Below the pieces are notes generated by a model that was not told the DNA's origin, ran no database searches, and saw nothing but the letters and a program-made list of their open reading frames with translations. This document shows, one piece after another, positions 1 to 9,092 of a stretch of 64,000 nt of DNA. Origin of the DNA: Asticcacaulis endophyticus. GTDB lineage: Bacteria; Pseudomonadota; Alphaproteobacteria; Caulobacterales; Caulobacteraceae. The DNA is taken from contig NZ_BMZB01000008.1 in the NCBI RefSeq assembly GCF_014652575.1, forward strand, positions 1 to 64,000, given 5' to 3'. The first letter of the stretch is position 1; every line of letters begins with the position of its first letter. A program made the translations under genes and the position numbers.

Positions 1-211
1 GAAAACAGACAACGCATTTTGAAGGCGCAAGGTGTCTAGCAATCTAGGGGCACCTCAGTCTGTCTCGGAACGGTGAGGGCGCTAAATAGGAGTGGAGGTC
101 CGTTTTCCGGCAAGCACTGCGCTCAGAGTGGACTTCCGATAATGGGGTCTTTCGGATCTGCCAAATGACCGCATTGGCGTGCAGGAGGCTAGACAGCGCT
201 ACAGATGCTAA

Positions 212-1102
212 TCACCACGGGTACTCTACCGCTTGAAACTCCCCCTCCGATTCAGAGAACCAGTCAATGTAGTGATCCTCAAGATCCCACTGGGGCAACT
301 CAGTAAACCCGAAGTTGGAGAGCAAACCTATCTGGGTTTGATCGATATAGCCAAGTCCCTGAAGACCGAACTGTGCGACAAGTAGAATAGCGCAAGCCGC
401 CACGGCGTTGAAGGCCTGTTCGAGGCTCGCGCTGTGGAATTCCTGTTCGCGATTGTGTTTCACTCCGTTATACGCTGCGTACCAAAGCAAGTCGGCCGTA
501 GCGGTTTCTTTGTTACCCCAATTCTGGAATGGCGAAAACTGACCAAGCCAACTGTACCGATTGAAGCGTAACTCGTAGTCGTTGAGCTTCATAATCGGAA
601 GCAAGGCTACATAATCTGTTGTGGACTTTCCCTTGCGACCATTGAGGCGCAGGATGCCTTTCCAATGTGCTTCTATTTCTGTGCACGCGAGGATCAGCAG
701 GTTACGTATGTCATGACCGAACGCGCTGTAGTTCTCTTTCGCCGGATGAACAGTTCTGCAAATTGCATCGAGATCTCGGCAAAAAACTTCAAGCTGCCCT
801 ACTGCCTCTGCAATGTACCTGTGATCAGCCTCGGTGAGTGGGCACCCGAATGCGGAATCAAAGGCAAACGGGCGAGCGATACGCTGGTAGAATTGTCCTG
901 GAGCGAGCTTTGGCTCGACGAACTGCTCTTTTCGCCATCCAGACTCCGCATTTATGTCCCAAATCTGGCGGTCGGGGGTAGTCGGAAAAGCTTTTGCAGT
1001 ATGGAGCGGTGTAAGTCCCCAGGTGCCTTCAGCATCAACTTTCCAAAGCTGCGGTCGGTTACCTTCGGCTTTTCGTAAATAGTATATGGGATAGCAGTTC
1101 AT
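212..1102 (-). CDS. Hypothetical protein with HEPN-like C-terminal helices
   Basis: A 296-residue soluble protein that I do not recognise as a named family. No signal peptide or membrane segment is visible. The central part carries helices around FGHDIRNLLILACTEIEAHW, and the last third has GVKHNREQEFHSASLEQAF followed by a hydrophobic helix. The R-x4-H pattern (REQEFH) at the start of a helix resembles the R-x4-6-H signature of HEPN domains, but this is only a motif-level likeness. It stands alone: no antitoxin-sized partner is adjacent, and the flanks are non-coding. The ATG at 1102 has no strong Shine-Dalgarno. A complementary-strand frame inside it (665-1078) is a shadow. Confidence 0.6.
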   Translation of the reverse strand: MNCYPIYYLRKAEGNRPQLWKVDAEGTWGLTPLHTAKAFPTTPDRQIWDINAESGWRKEQFVEPKLAPGQFYQRIARPFAFDSAFGCPLTEADHRYIAEAVGQLEVFCRDLDAICRTVHPAKENYSAFGHDIRNLLILACTEIEAHWKGILRLNGRKGKSTTDYVALLPIMKLNDYELRFNRYSWLGQFSPFQNWGNKETATADLLWYAAYNGVKHNREQEFHSASLEQAFNAVAACAILLVAQFGLQGLGYIDQTQIGLLSNFGFTELPQWDLEDHYIDWFSESEGEFQAVEYPW

Positions 1103-1431
1103 TAGCTTGCCGTTTCTTATACTTGCCTGAGAAAACGCCCGCTACTTATCAATAGATTTGAGGCGGATTCGCTCAGGTCCGCTAATGGAGACTTCCATTT
1201 GCATCAAAATGTCCGGTATGGGCGCGTAGAGGCAGATGCTCCCCCTTTAGGGCACATGTTCTGTCTGAATGAAGCATGCTCCAGAGGGGCAGTGGTTTGA
1301 AGTTTTATGTGGAATAAATAGATGCCACAAATTTACTTATGTATGACCGTTGTAATTATCAGTTTAAGAATAAACACCTTGCATATGTGTCAGTCATTTT
1401 GACTTGTAGAGATATCGATCTTGTACACTTC
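1103..1431. other. Intergenic region, no gene seen
   Basis: This is an AT-richer stretch between the end of the glycosyltransferase cluster and the isolated hypothetical gene. I see no convincing open frame, RNA gene or terminator with a T-tract. It presumably holds the promoter of the 212-1102 gene. Confidence 0.4.
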
Positions 1432-2400
1432 TCAGGCCGGGGGGATTTTCGCCGGGAATAGCCATTCGTGAATATAGCCTTCATGCCACGCCAGACTGAG
1501 GTGGTGTTTGGTCGCCTCTATCGGCATCAGGCACATGAACAGGTGCCCGGCTAGTTTCAGGCTGAACCACAGGTTCTGGCCAAGGCCGGGGCTGGTACCC
1601 ATAAGGTGCGTTTCGCGGCGCTCAGTGACACCTTCCCAGAACATGCGTTGCTTGGCCCATTTCAAGGTCAGGCGGTCGCTGGGAATTATGCGGCGGATGG
1701 CCATTTCGGCAAACACCCACAGCCGCCAGCCATTGGCGATCATGCGGTTGACCATGATGCGTTCATCGCCGCTCATCAAAAGGTCACCGTGACGCCCCAA
1801 AGTCATATCATGGCCACCCACCGCAATAGCGGCATCACGGCGCACCATCAGGTTGGCACCGGTGATCATCGGGTTTTGGGTGCAGTCGCCTTCGCGGGAG
1901 GGGTAGGGGTAGATCAGGATGCGCCACGCATCGGTCAGGTGAGATGTGTCGCCATCGAATTCCGGCACGACTGGCCCGCCGATGATGGCGCAGTTTTCCG
2001 GCACGTTGTTTACGGCGTGGAATAAGGCCTGAACCCAGTCATCCGAAATCAGCGCGTCGTCGTGAATGAACGCCACCCATTTTCCGCTGGCGCAGGCCAG
2101 CGCCAGATTGCGGGCGCGCGATGAGCCTGAGACATCCAGCCTGATCAGCCGCACGCGCGCACTGTTCGATCCCGGCATTTGCGCCGTTTCAATCAATGTC
2201 TGGGCGTGTTGGGTGTTTGAACCGCTGTCGATGATCAGCAGTTCATTGCGCTCAGGATCCAGTTGCGGGCGCAGGGCGGTGATCAATTCCGCAGCCTTTT
2301 GGGAGCGGTTGTTTGTGGTCACAGCGATCGTGATCAAGGGCTGCCCGGTGCCCACAGGGTTCGCCGCTGTATCGCTGATTAACCGGAAGTTGCCGCCCAT
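1432..2400 (-). CDS. Family 2 glycosyltransferase
   Basis: A 322-residue cytoplasmic glycosyltransferase with a GT-A fold. The N-terminus has the nucleotide-sugar binding strand ITIAVTTNNRSQKA, then LLIIDSGSNTQ and the DxD-like metal motif in VAFIHDDALISDDWV. A later GGHDMTL segment and acidic SGDERIM are typical of GT2 acceptor loops. The ATG follows a GAGGAACT ribosome-binding site. It is the last gene of the minus-strand polysaccharide cluster, 20 bp downstream of rfbC, and probably adds one sugar to a surface polymer or lipid-linked repeat. Donor and acceptor cannot be read from the sequence. Confidence 0.85.
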   Translation of the reverse strand: MGGNFRLISDTAANPVGTGQPLITIAVTTNNRSQKAAELITALRPQLDPERNELLIIDSGSNTQHAQTLIETAQMPGSNSARVRLIRLDVSGSSRARNLALACASGKWVAFIHDDALISDDWVQALFHAVNNVPENCAIIGGPVVPEFDGDTSHLTDAWRILIYPYPSREGDCTQNPMITGANLMVRRDAAIAVGGHDMTLGRHGDLLMSGDERIMVNRMIANGWRLWVFAEMAIRRIIPSDRLTLKWAKQRMFWEGVTERRETHLMGTSPGLGQNLWFSLKLAGHLFMCLMPIEATKHHLSLAWHEGYIHEWLFPAKIPPA

Positions 2401-2420
2401 CGCTTTTAGTTCCTCGGCGT

Positions 2421-2972
2421 TTACGCAAAAATCGGTTCGGCATCGGCCGACAGTAGTGGCCAGACGCGATCCTTATCCGAAATCACGCTGACTGGCACCG
2501 GCCAGTCGATACCCAATGCCGGATCGTCATAGCGCAAGCCGCCTTCGGCCGATGGCGTATAGGGCGATGACACCAGATAGCTGACCTCGACATCATCGGT
2601 CAGGGTCTGAAACGCATGGGCAAAGCCCGGCGGCACATAGAGCTGATGGCGGTTTTCGTCAGTCAGTTCAAAGGTTTCGTGCTTCATGTAGGTCGGCGAA
2701 CTGCCACGAAGATCGACAATGATGTCCATGATGGCCCCTTTCAGGCAGCGCACCAGCTTGGCCTCGGCGGCATCTGCGCGCTGAAAATGCATCCCGCGCA
2801 AGGTGCCCTTGTCCTTGGAAAACGACGTGTTCTGCTGAACATAGCGGGTCACAAGGCCATGGGCCGCAAACTCGGTTTCGCAATAGGTGCGGGCAAAAAA
2901 GCCGCGCTCATCACCGCGTTTTTGCAACTCAATCAGCCAGGCGTCTTTGAGCGTGGTCTCATGAAATATCAT
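2421..2972 (-). CDS. rfbC: dTDP-4-dehydrorhamnose 3,5-epimerase-like protein (RfbC family)
   Basis: A 183-residue cupin-fold sugar epimerase. The family pattern is clear: start with a short strand, then RGDERGFFARTYCETEFAAHG, QQNTSFSKDKGTLRGMHFQ (catalytic His in GMHFQ) and YVPPGFAHAFQTL. RfbC enzymes epimerise C3 and C5 of a 4-keto-6-deoxy nucleotide sugar. The neighbouring genes (cytidylyltransferase, SAF oxidoreductase) suggest that the substrate here is a CDP-activated rather than dTDP-activated sugar, which is inference. Its ATG overlaps the stop of the upstream gene (ATGA), so translation is coupled. Confidence 0.88.
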   Translation of the reverse strand: MIFHETTLKDAWLIELQKRGDERGFFARTYCETEFAAHGLVTRYVQQNTSFSKDKGTLRGMHFQRADAAEAKLVRCLKGAIMDIIVDLRGSSPTYMKHETFELTDENRHQLYVPPGFAHAFQTLTDDVEVSYLVSSPYTPSAEGGLRYDDPALGIDWPVPVSVISDKDRVWPLLSADAEPIFA

Positions 2973-4318
2973 TGGGCGGCTCCGGCTATAGCCATTTGGG
3001 ACGCAAACAGGGCTTCCTGCTCGGCATAGAGCTGATCGATCAGGCGGCCCGATGGCAGGTCGAGGTCATCAAAGGTCAGGGCCTGATCTTTTGGAACGGA
3101 ACGGCGTAAAGTGGCACCCAGAGCCAAACCAATGGGGATCAGGTTTTCGCGGCGGATGACATCGATGTTTTCGGCAACGCCGTAAACCTCATAGCCGCCC
3201 AGTTCTTCGACCGTTTCACCGGCTTCGAGGTCTTTTTTGGCCAGGGCGATAACCCCCACAACCGGTCCGGCCTTTGGGGTGAGCACAGGGTCATCAAACA
3301 AAACCGCCCGCGCCACGGATGTCGGCACCTCAAAATGGCAGAGGTGGTAGGGGGTGTAGAAACAATAGTAGGGGCCGGTGCCGAGCTTATAGAGATTTAG
3401 GTAGTGCTGCTGACGGGCATTGTCGATCGTGCCCAGCACAAACACGCCGGGGCCGGGACGGGCACCGACGACATAATCGACTATGCCTTCGCCACCTTCG
3501 GCCAACACGCGGTCAAGGTGCTCCGCAAAGGCGCTAACCGTATCTTCGAGCGGCACCAGCGGCGCGCCGGGATTGCCGCCGGAAAAATCAGGGCCGACCA
3601 TGCCGCGTCTGGCGACCGTCATGCCGGTGGCATTGGCGACAATGGCCTGCTCAAACGAAATCTTGGTGCCATCGGCAAAGGAGGCGACCATGGCCGGTTT
3701 CTGGCCCCACTTTTCGGCAAAGGCCTTTTGGGTCGTCGGGTTACGATAGGGATCGTGCAGGCCCTTGATATTGCCGCACAGGACGGGCTTGACGCCTAGC
3801 CCTTCGACAAAGCGCACCAGATTCATCTGCACGCCCGGCTGATCACCGTCCGAGAACGAATAGACGACGCCCTTGGCATCGGCTTTGGTCTTCAGAATCG
3901 GGCCCACTGTGCCGTCCAGTTCGGCGTTCATCTGGACAACATGCTTACCGGCCTCAAGGGCGGCGACCACGACATGGGCGGCGTATTCTAGCGATCCGGT
4001 CACTTCGACCACGGCATCAATACCGTCAGCGGTCGCGAGCGCAATGGCGTCAGTGGTGGCAACGGGTTTGCCCTCACGGATAAGGGCTTCGATTTCAGCT
4101 TTTGTAGAGGCTGTGGTGGGTTCGACACCGGCCTCACGATAGGCGGCAAGGGCCGGGGCGATATTGCGGTTGGCCACACCCGCCAGAACCATGCCGGGGG
4201 TGGCGGAAATGATTTTCAGCGCTATGCCGCGGCCCTGAAAACCGGCACCGACTATGGCGACGCGGATGGGATTGTTGTCGGCGTGACGTTTTTTAAGGGC
4301 GGTATCGACGATGATCAT
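2969..4318 (-). CDS. NAD(P)-dependent oxidoreductase with C-terminal SAF domain
   Basis: A 449-residue protein with an N-terminal Rossmann fold (VAIVGAGFQGRGIALKI) resembling homoserine dehydrogenase. The middle has the dinucleotide-enzyme pattern GIDAVVEVTGSLEYAAHV. The C-terminus (ALAKKDLEAGETVEELGGY) is a SAF-like domain, as in sialic-acid/antifreeze proteins. Proteins of this arrangement are usually found beside rfbF and rfbC in polysaccharide clusters; their exact reaction is not firmly known to me. I place the start at the ATG at 4318 (MIIVDTALKK), preceded by GGAAAG and only 2 bp after the rfbF stop; the longer frame from 4342 overlaps rfbF. Confidence 0.8.
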   Translation of the reverse strand: MIIVDTALKKRHADNNPIRVAIVGAGFQGRGIALKIISATPGMVLAGVANRNIAPALAAYREAGVEPTTASTKAEIEALIREGKPVATTDAIALATADGIDAVVEVTGSLEYAAHVVVAALEAGKHVVQMNAELDGTVGPILKTKADAKGVVYSFSDGDQPGVQMNLVRFVEGLGVKPVLCGNIKGLHDPYRNPTTQKAFAEKWGQKPAMVASFADGTKISFEQAIVANATGMTVARRGMVGPDFSGGNPGAPLVPLEDTVSAFAEHLDRVLAEGGEGIVDYVVGARPGPGVFVLGTIDNARQQHYLNLYKLGTGPYYCFYTPYHLCHFEVPTSVARAVLFDDPVLTPKAGPVVGVIALAKKDLEAGETVEELGGYEVYGVAENIDVIRRENLIPIGLALGATLRRSVPKDQALTFDDLDLPSGRLIDQLYAEQEALFASQMAIAGAAQ

Positions 4319-4320
4319 GC

Positions 4321-5103
4321 TTAGTCTTTCCACACCTTCCACGGGGCCTTGCCCGACGACCAGATGTTTTCGAGGGTCATCTTGTCGCGCAGAGAATCCA
4401 TGCTCTGCCAGTAGCCGTGGTGATGATAGCTGGACAGTTGCCCGGCCTCAACGATTCGGTCCATCGGGGCTTCTTCCCACATCTGATGATCGCCATCGAT
4501 GACACCAAAGATTTCGGGCTCGCACACAAAAAAGCCGCCATTGATCAGGCCGCCGTCATGGGTGCCCTTTTCGCGGAACCCGCGCACCTGGGTGCGGTCG
4601 TCCGAGAGGGACAGCGCCCCGAACCGGCCCGGTTGGGTGACGGCAGTGACGGTGCACCAGCGCCCTTGGTTTTTATGGAACTCAAGCAGTTCGGCAATAT
4701 TTACATCGGCCACGCCGTCGCCGTAAGTCAGGCAGAAGGTTTCATTGCCCAGATGGGCCTGCGCGCGCTTGATGCGGCCCGCGGTCATGGTGTCGGGGCC
4801 GGTATCGAGCACGGTGACGCGCCAGTTTTCAGTGCGGGCCTCCAGCCAGTCGACCTTGCCGGTACCCAGATCAATGGTGAAATCGCTGACCATCGACTGA
4901 TAACGCAGGAAATAGTCGCGGATGAACTCAACCTTATAGCCGCCCAGCACAACAAAATCGTTCAGCCCGTAATGGGCATAGAGCTTCATAATATGCCACA
5001 TGATCGGCCGACCACCGATTTCGACCATCGGCTTTGGCCGGATGCTGGTTTCTTCGCTCAGACGGGTGCCAAAGCCCCCGGCCAGTAATGCCACTTTTAC
5101 CAC
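4321..5103 (-). CDS. rfbF: Glucose-1-phosphate cytidylyltransferase
   Basis: A 260-residue nucleotidyltransferase that makes CDP-glucose from CTP and glucose-1-phosphate. The N-terminal signature VALLAGGFGTRLSEETSIRP is followed by KPMVEIGGRPIMWHIMKLY and the RfbF-type segment VVLGGYKVEFIRDYFLRY. CLTYGDGVADV provides the metal-binding aspartate. Length matches the family. The start is GTG at 5103, set by an AAAGGGAA ribosome-binding site. It opens the four-gene run rfbF, SAF oxidoreductase, rfbC, GT2. No typical CDP-glucose 4,6-dehydratase (RfbG) is seen beside it. Confidence 0.93.
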   Translation of the reverse strand: MVKVALLAGGFGTRLSEETSIRPKPMVEIGGRPIMWHIMKLYAHYGLNDFVVLGGYKVEFIRDYFLRYQSMVSDFTIDLGTGKVDWLEARTENWRVTVLDTGPDTMTAGRIKRAQAHLGNETFCLTYGDGVADVNIAELLEFHKNQGRWCTVTAVTQPGRFGALSLSDDRTQVRGFREKGTHDGGLINGGFFVCEPEIFGVIDGDHQMWEEAPMDRIVEAGQLSSYHHHGYWQSMDSLRDKMTLENIWSSGKAPWKVWKD

Positions 5104-5204
5104 TTTATTCCCTTTGCGGTTTTGTGCATCCCCGGATCGTTAAGGCTTATGGGGTGCGGCTAAGGATGGGAACGCTTATACTTATGAATTATGGACGGCG
5201 TATT

Positions 5205-6248
5205 TCAGGATTGCCACTCCAGCGCCATGTTCAGGCGGTTTTGCGATATGTGCCCCTGAAGGACTTTCAGGCGCATAAGCTCAGAATTGCGGAACTGCGC
5301 GTCCTTGAAGTTCATGCGCGTCAGTCCCTCGATCAGGTTTTCGATCGATTGTTTGAGGTTAACCTGCGGCTGATGGTTAGGCGCCAGGGATTTATAAAGG
5401 TCAAAACAGACCTGATAGGAGCGGCTGTCGGCCGGGGCATCGAGGTTGATCGAGACCTTTGTGCCGGGCACGGCTTCGGACACGGCCTTGGCCAGATCGC
5501 GTACCTGATAATTGCGGTCATTGGAACCGGCATTGATGGCCAGATATTGCCCGCCGTTATCGGCTGAGCGGGTCGCGGCCCAATCGATGGCGCGAGCCAT
5601 GTCGGCCACATCGATCAGCGGCCGCCAGGGTGAACCGTCGGACAGGACGGTGATTTCGCCTTGCGATAGGGAGCAGGCCACAAAGTCATTGAGCACCAGA
5701 TCAAGCCGCAGCCGATCCGACATGCCGCACGCCGTGGCAAACCGCAGCGAGGTGATGACCATGTCAGTATCAAGCGCGGACAACTCCCCTTCGGCACCGA
5801 TCTTGGACTTGGCATAGGCGGTGATCGGGTTGAGCGGGTCGGTCTCAGAGCGCGGGCCACCGGCAGCAATGCCGTAGACGCTACAGCTTGAGGCAAAGAC
5901 GAAGTTTTTAACCCCGGCCGCAGCGGCGGCCTTGGCGATAGAGACCACGCAGCCCTGATTGATGTCAAAGGTTACGGCCTCAAACTGATTGCCCATCGGA
6001 TCGTTCGAGATGGCGGCCAGTTCAACCACGGCGTCATAGCCGCTCAGGCGATCTGCCGACAGAGTGCGGACATCGCCGTAAAACTGCTCATCCAGCGCCC
6101 GCTCCGGCAAGGTCACGCTGCCGGTCAGGCAATGGGCAAAATAGGCATTGTCAAATCCGTGCAGGATGGCATTGGGATGGGTGGCGCGTAAGTGACGCAC
6201 TACGGCGGGCCCGACATAGCCCATATTTCCGGCGATTAAAATTTTCAT
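5205..6248 (-). CDS. NAD-dependent epimerase/dehydratase (extended SDR)
   Basis: A 347-residue extended short-chain dehydrogenase. It starts with the nucleotide-binding strand MKILIAGNMGYVGPAVVRHL (a GxxGxxG variant), then VVELAAISNDP and the catalytic FASSCSVYG ... AYAKSK (YxxxK) pair. WRPLIDVADMARAI is the usual SDR region before the substrate domain. It probably remodels a nucleotide sugar for the surrounding polysaccharide cluster; the exact sugar is not readable. The ATG at 6248 follows AAAGGGG; the longer frame to 6320 adds residues with no family likeness. A gap of 101 bp separates it from rfbF. Confidence 0.85.
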   Translation of the reverse strand: MKILIAGNMGYVGPAVVRHLRATHPNAILHGFDNAYFAHCLTGSVTLPERALDEQFYGDVRTLSADRLSGYDAVVELAAISNDPMGNQFEAVTFDINQGCVVSIAKAAAAAGVKNFVFASSCSVYGIAAGGPRSETDPLNPITAYAKSKIGAEGELSALDTDMVITSLRFATACGMSDRLRLDLVLNDFVACSLSQGEITVLSDGSPWRPLIDVADMARAIDWAATRSADNGGQYLAINAGSNDRNYQVRDLAKAVSEAVPGTKVSINLDAPADSRSYQVCFDLYKSLAPNHQPQVNLKQSIENLIEGLTRMNFKDAQFRNSELMRLKVLQGHISQNRLNMALEWQS

Positions 6249-6438
6249 TGGCAGCCGCCCCTTTGCGCCCGATTGGAAATCTATCTTAAAATTGATCGTT
6301 TCGTAACACCGATGTGACACGAAACTTCTGATTTATATGCAATGCAATACTCATACCTGACATGAGGCCAAATGCTTCAGAAAAACTTAAATATCAGCCT
6401 TAAGAATTGGTATCTGCGTATTTTCCAAACTAAAGCCT

Positions 6439-7542
6439 TCAGGTCTCAAAACGCATACCCGCCACATGGTCGGCCAAAGCCAGCGCCGACGTCATGCCGG
6501 GGCTTTCGATGCCCAGAAGGTTAATCAGGCCGCTGATGCCGTGACTTTGTGGCCCTTCGATGCGGAAATCCGGCATAGGTTGATCGGGCGCGTGTATCTT
6601 AGGTCTGATCCCGGCATAGTCGGGAACCAGCGCGCCGTCAGGCAGGCCCGGCCAGTAACGCCTGATGGCGGCGGCAAATACCTCCGCACGGGCGGGATTA
6701 ACCTTCAGATCCTGATCATGAGCCACCCATTCAACATCAGGCCCGAACCGGACGCGCCCGCTTAAATCAATCGTCGCATGAACCCCAAGACCGGCAGCCT
6801 CCGGCATCGGATAAACCAGCCGCTTAAATGGTGCGCGACCTGTCAGCGAAAAGTAATTACCCTTGGCGAAATACTGAGGACAGGGCGGGGCATAGGCGCT
6901 CAAATCCTGCAACAGACGCGGGGCACCGTGTCCGGCGGCATTGATCACCCGGCGTGCCCTAAGCGTCATCGGATCGGCCCCGCCGGTCTCAAGCACAAAG
7001 CCATTGGCCTCAATCGACCAGTTGACGACCGGGGTGCCGCAGACCAGCGTGCCGCCCGCATTTTCAAAATCCCCCAGCAGGGCCAGCATAAAGCTATGCA
7101 CATCAATAATGCCGGTGGAGGGCGACAGGTAACCGCCTACGCACGTCACTTCGGGTTCCAGCGCATGGGCTTCATCCGCGGACAAACGGATCAGGTCGTG
7201 TACGCAGCTTAAGCGGGCGTTTTCGGCGATGGCTTCCAGTTTTGGCAATTCCGCCTCAGTTGTGGCCACCAGCAGCTTACCGCAGGCGTTAAACTCAATG
7301 TTGCGGCTCTGGGCATAGTAATAAAGCTGCGTGCGACCGTCACGGCATAGCTGGGCCTTGAGCGATCCAGGCGGGTAATAGATCCCGGCATGGATAACTT
7401 CGCTGTTGCGGGAAGAGGTCTGGGTGCCGAAACTGTCTTCGGCTTCCAGAATGATCGTCTCATGGCCGTTCAGGGCCAGCGCACGCGCCACCGCCAGCCC
7501 GATCACGCCCGCGCCAATGACAACTGTGTCGACATGATGCAT
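6439..7542 (-). CDS. FAD-dependent oxidoreductase, L-2-hydroxyglutarate oxidase-like
   Basis: A 367-residue DAO-family flavoenzyme. The N-terminal FAD site is VVIGAGVIGLAVARALALNG, followed by SSRNSEVIHAGIYYPPGSLK, which closely matches the signature of LhgO/L2HGDH-type oxidases. The C-terminal SGLINLLGIESPGMTSALAL is the FAD-closing segment. LhgO oxidises L-2-hydroxyglutarate to 2-oxoglutarate with membrane quinones; a role in the polysaccharide cluster is unclear, and it may simply share the transcript. It starts 3 bp after the stop of the hexapeptide acetyltransferase gene. Confidence 0.8.
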   Translation of the reverse strand: MHHVDTVVIGAGVIGLAVARALALNGHETIILEAEDSFGTQTSSRNSEVIHAGIYYPPGSLKAQLCRDGRTQLYYYAQSRNIEFNACGKLLVATTEAELPKLEAIAENARLSCVHDLIRLSADEAHALEPEVTCVGGYLSPSTGIIDVHSFMLALLGDFENAGGTLVCGTPVVNWSIEANGFVLETGGADPMTLRARRVINAAGHGAPRLLQDLSAYAPPCPQYFAKGNYFSLTGRAPFKRLVYPMPEAAGLGVHATIDLSGRVRFGPDVEWVAHDQDLKVNPARAEVFAAAIRRYWPGLPDGALVPDYAGIRPKIHAPDQPMPDFRIEGPQSHGISGLINLLGIESPGMTSALALADHVAGMRFET

Positions 7543-7545
7543 CAG

Positions 7546-8292
7546 TTATTCAGCCTGAGCGGTGGCGTCAGCCGACGGCGAGGCCGTGTGGCGCGGCAAA
7601 ATCTTGGGGAATGGTGCCAGCACAGTGGTGTTGGCTGGCACATCGCTCAAGATGACCGCATTGGGGCCGATGTTGACATCATCGCCGATGGTGACCTTGC
7701 CAATGATCATGACGCCGGCTCCGATATCAACCCTATCACCGATGACTGGCGCCGTTTCCTCAACTGGCGTGGCCCGCGTTATGCCGCCTATGCCGAGCGT
7801 GGCGCCCTGCCGGATGACACAATCGTCGCCAATGATTGCATATTCATGAATGACGATGCCGTGTTGGTGGCCGATTTCAAAACGGCGGCCGATTTTGCAT
7901 TTGTAAGAAATTTCAATGCCATAGTGATTGCGAACATGCCGGAACAGTAACAGGTGCAGCAGTGAGGCGGCCATGCGCACGGGCTTTGATGTCCGGCTGC
8001 GCGCCCATGTCCCAAACCGGTAAACTGCCAAGGCCCGAAACCCAGGGCGCGTCCAGTCCCGATGATGCTGGTTGAAATCTTCTTTGATCAGTTTACCTAA
8101 ACCGACCGCTTCAATCAGTGGATTTTCCCAGCGCCGCATGCGTTGCACTACCTTCCACAAACTATCTTTTATAAGCTTATTGAAACAATAGATATCCTGT
8201 CTATGGCAAGGCTTATTTGTATCTTTGGTGCTTTTTAGCCAGCTCTGAACATCCAAGGCTTGCTTCAGTGCAAATTTAGCGAAAGCATCCAT
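7546..8292 (-). CDS. Serine O-acetyltransferase-like hexapeptide transferase
   Basis: A 248-residue acyltransferase of the CysE/left-handed beta-helix class. Residues from about 110 on match: FEIGHQHGIVIHEYAIIGDD, then IRQGATLGIGG and repeated hexapeptide turns such as IGDRVDIGAGVMIIGKVTIG. The N-terminal 80 residues are less conserved and include EDFNQHHRDWTRPGFRAL, common in SAT-like enzymes of surface-polysaccharide clusters. It probably O- or N-acetylates a sugar or serine; its place among glycosyltransferases favours polymer decoration. The start at 8292 overlaps the upstream gene by 28 bp; an inner ATG at 8139 is an alternative. Confidence 0.8.
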   Translation of the reverse strand: MDAFAKFALKQALDVQSWLKSTKDTNKPCHRQDIYCFNKLIKDSLWKVVQRMRRWENPLIEAVGLGKLIKEDFNQHHRDWTRPGFRALAVYRFGTWARSRTSKPVRMAASLLHLLLFRHVRNHYGIEISYKCKIGRRFEIGHQHGIVIHEYAIIGDDCVIRQGATLGIGGITRATPVEETAPVIGDRVDIGAGVMIIGKVTIGDDVNIGPNAVILSDVPANTTVLAPFPKILPRHTASPSADATAQAE

Positions 8293-9092
8293 GGATAAAC
8301 TTCATCAAACTTACGCGCCATGAAATGCCAGCCTTCCTGCATCTGCAGATAGATATCATGTGTAATGATTTCCGGATTTGCCTTTCCAGGTAGCCAGTGC
8401 GCAGATGTGGGGGCGGCGTCTTCGGTTTTTAGATCCAGATTGGCAAATAGGGTCTGGAAAAACATTTCATCGGCAAAAGCAGAGAACGCAAATGCCTGAG
8501 TGTACCAGGGGTTCGTTTCGATGAAGTTGAGCATTTTGCCCACCGTGGGACGGCTCAGCAACCACCACGCGGAGCCTGCATAAGGCACCATACCGTGCAA
8601 AAGATTGTCCAGATTGCGATGCGGCGAGAACTGACGAAATTGGGCCCGAACCAGTGAGTGCGGGCTTATGAGGGGCAGGTCGCGGAAATGCCATCGATTG
8701 AGGCGGTCCAGTGGCTTATGCCACTGCGGCATAGTAAGCACCTGGATAAAGTCTCCGCATGGCCTGCCATCAATATAATTTCGTATATTCCGGTCGCTTT
8801 TGAGGGGGAAATCCTGCCCGCTCATAAGGTAAAAATGAGTATTACCAGGATTTTCGTAGGCCTTTTTAAGCAATAACAATGTCGCTTCAATCATACTGAA
8901 TCCGGACCATCTGACCATAATCTGCGAGTCCAGAAACAGGGATTTATCTATAATTCTATAAAAATCCTCAATATTTGAGCTGCGGTTCACGTGAATATAG
9001 ATCGACCACATTTCGGAGGCGGACAATCTATCTACCAAAGTTTTGAGAAACTCCGGCTTGTGATGTGCCCTTATAATGGCCGCGATCTTCAT
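8265..9092 (-). CDS. Core-2/I-branching-type glycosyltransferase (GT14-like)
   Basis: A 275-residue transferase. It begins MKIAAIIRAHHKPEFLKTLVD, followed by SIYIHVNRSS, RWSGFSMIEATLLLLKKA and HFYLMSGQDFPLKS, the pattern of bacterial Core-2/I-branching beta-N-acetylglucosaminyl- or xylosyltransferases. AGSAWWLLSRPTV and FADEMFFQTLFANL fit the family's later conserved blocks. I start it at the ATG at 9092 rather than at 9101 because family homology begins at MKIAA. It is the promoter-proximal gene of the minus-strand cluster and overlaps the next gene. Confidence 0.8.
   Translation of the reverse strand: MKIAAIIRAHHKPEFLKTLVDRLSASEMWSIYIHVNRSSNIEDFYRIIDKSLFLDSQIMVRWSGFSMIEATLLLLKKAYENPGNTHFYLMSGQDFPLKSDRNIRNYIDGRPCGDFIQVLTMPQWHKPLDRLNRWHFRDLPLISPHSLVRAQFRQFSPHRNLDNLLHGMVPYAGSAWWLLSRPTVGKMLNFIETNPWYTQAFAFSAFADEMFFQTLFANLDLKTEDAAPTSAHWLPGKANPEIITHDIYLQMQEGWHFMARKFDEVYPWMLSLNLH

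Noticed and set aside
665-1078. 137-codon open frame on the plus strand
   Set aside because: Antisense to the isolated hypothetical gene and with no protein-like features.
4417-5088. 223-codon open frame on the plus strand
   Set aside because: Antisense to rfbF, which is complete and strongly recognisable.
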